Source: JBAXGE01 sp044344145 (GTDB lineage Bacteria > Planctomycetota > Phycisphaerae > WQYP01). From it: a stretch of 15,328 nucleotides of DNA. Position 1 is the first letter of the stretch; every line of letters starts with the position of its first letter. The stretch lies in the NCBI GenBank assembly GCA_044344145.1, contig JBIJDM010000041.1, forward strand, positions 1 through 15,328, written 5' to 3'. Positions 14,377 to 15,328 of this stretch are shown here, in pieces. Under the pieces are notes generated by a model. The model did no database searches. It saw nothing but the letters and a program-made list of their open reading frames with translations, and was not told the DNA's origin. A program made the position numbers and the translations under genes.

Positions 14377-15328
14377 ATGCGAATTGCTTTTGACAATCAA
14401 ATATTTTTCGGTCAGACCTATGGTGGTGTAACCCGCTACTATCTGGATTTATTGCTGGGCTTACAGGCCTTGCCGGAACCCCGGCCCGAATTACGGATTT
14501 GTGCCGGTTTGCACTATAGTGAACCGTTGCAGGAACTGCTGCAAACGCAACCTCAGGCCCCGGTTCGTGGCTGGAAACTCCCCGCCCAACGGCTGGGCTG
14601 GTGCCGTAAAGTTATCACGCCCTCCATGCTTCGGTGTGTCTCGAATGCCCTTTGCGGTGTTCAGCTGCGTCGTTTTCAGCCGGACATTATTCATGAGTCA
14701 TACTACCAGCCCCGGCCTTCAGTACCGCACTTGGCACGCGGTCGGCGGGTCATCACAATTTTCGATATGATTCATGAGTTGTTCCTGGCGGATCAGGTGA
14801 AGGTCATTCGCGCGAAAGCCGCGGCACTCGTTCGTGCTGACGCGGTGATCGTCTGTTCACAATCCACCCGTGCGGATTTGCTGAAAATGTTTCCTCACGT
14901 GGCGGATCGAACGCATTTGATTCCGCTTTGTGGACCCGCAGAACAACCCCCATATCCGGTAACTTTTGACGATCAGACCGGCCAACCGCGGGCTTCGCGT
15001 CCCTACCTTTTGTATGTGGGGCTACGGGGTTTGTATAAGAATTTCCTGTTGTTCCTGCAGGCCTTTGCCCAGGTGCATCGGCAGACGCAGGTGCAACTTC
15101 TGTGTTATGGTGGGGGGGAGTTCAAACCCGATGAAATTGCCGAAATATCGCGTCTGGGCTTAACCGCCTGTGTGCAACAGGTTTCCGGTCGTGCGGAACT
15201 TTGGCCCTTATACCAACATGCCCAGGCGTTTGTCTATCCCTCGCGCTATGAGGGATTTGGTATCCCGCTGCTGGAAGCCATGGCCAATCGCTGCCCAGTG
15301 GTGTGTAGCAATTCCAGTGCGTTTCCGG
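14377..15328 (+). CDS. Glycosyltransferase family 4, 5' part (3' end outside window)
   Basis: The frame is open from the ATG at 14377 to the window end, 317 codons so far. The N-terminus MRIAFDNQIFFGQTYGGVTR shows the glycine-rich GGVTRY loop at the acceptor site. IIHESYYQPRP, then FDMIHELF near 129-136, match the N-domain of family-4 enzymes. LLYVGLRGLYKNF (211-223) begins the C-domain with the donor-binding Lys, and EGFGIPLLE (292-300) is the EX7E motif, followed by the start of the nucleotide-binding loop. Only about the last 50-60 residues should be missing. It probably adds a later sugar to the lipid-linked unit begun by the sugar transferase, 51 bases upstream. The gap has an imperfect hairpin (GGGTA at 14331-14335 with TACCC at 14356-14360) without a T-tract. 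No clear Shine-Dalgarno. Confidence 0.9.
   Translation, partial: MRIAFDNQIFFGQTYGGVTRYYLDLLLGLQALPEPRPELRICAGLHYSEPLQELLQTQPQAPVRGWKLPAQRLGWCRKVITPSMLRCVSNALCGVQLRRFQPDIIHESYYQPRPSVPHLARGRRVITIFDMIHELFLADQVKVIRAKAAALVRADAVIVCSQSTRADLLKMFPHVADRTHLIPLCGPAEQPPYPVTFDDQTGQPRASRPYLLYVGLRGLYKNFLLFLQAFAQVHRQTQVQLLCYGGGEFKPDEIAEISRLGLTACVQQVSGRAELWPLYQHAQAFVYPSRYEGFGIPLLEAMANRCPVVCSNSSAFP

Overview
The window looks like chromosomal DNA from a Planctomycetota bacterium, most plausibly of the Phycisphaerae type. This is an inference from gene content: a PEP-CTERM sorting signal, a protein joining a DUF4190-like membrane region to a pseudopilin-like domain, a membrane-anchored trypsin-like/TPR chimera, and an exopolysaccharide locus with a tyrosine-rich kinase tail. 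I see no RNA genes, insertion sequences, CRISPR arrays or phage genes.

Left part (1-4540), mixed genes. The 3' end of a PEP-CTERM surface protein (+) converges on an amidohydrolase (-). The amidohydrolase is divergent from a short-chain dehydrogenase/reductase (SDR), with overlapping predicted promoters between them. The SDR is followed by a DUF4190/pseudopilin-like membrane protein. That gene ends on the same CTAG tetranucleotide as a convergent family-4 glycosyltransferase (-). Upstream of the glycosyltransferase on the minus strand lies an HU-type nucleoid protein with a textbook Shine-Dalgarno and a strong intrinsic terminator.

Middle part (4541-7259). A spacer of about 420 bases carries candidate promoters for HU and for the next plus-strand gene. 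That gene encodes a membrane protein with a trypsin/HtrA-like domain that has lost all three catalytic residues, plus C-terminal TPRs. Next is a 68-residue exported or anchored Pro-rich protein with its own promoter, Shine-Dalgarno and intrinsic terminator. The gap after it contains an unlisted 36-codon ORF with its own Shine-Dalgarno directly in front of the kinase gene.

Right part (7260-15328), a Wzx/Wzy-type exopolysaccharide locus, all on +. Order: Wzc-like chain-length regulator/BY-kinase with a (Gly-Tyr)8 tail; Wzy/O-antigen-ligase-like polymerase with a TPR-rich tail; NusG/RfaH-like specialised elongation factor; initiating sugar transferase with an N-terminal degenerate GGDEF-like domain; and a family-4 glycosyltransferase cut by the window end. 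Expected roles: the sugar transferase loads the first sugar on undecaprenyl phosphate, glycosyltransferases extend the unit, the polymerase joins units, the BY-kinase sets length, and the NusG-like protein helps transcription run through the long operon. No flippase or outer-membrane exporter is visible; they may lie outside.

Most notable: the sugar transferase N-domain keeps an RxxD motif at exactly the spacing of a c-di-GMP I-site while its GGDEF signature is replaced, suggesting c-di-GMP sensing fused to the first step of polysaccharide synthesis. Next are the pseudoprotease-TPR protein, the hexanucleotide repeat coding the kinase tyrosine tail, and the small ORFs at the regulatory junctions.
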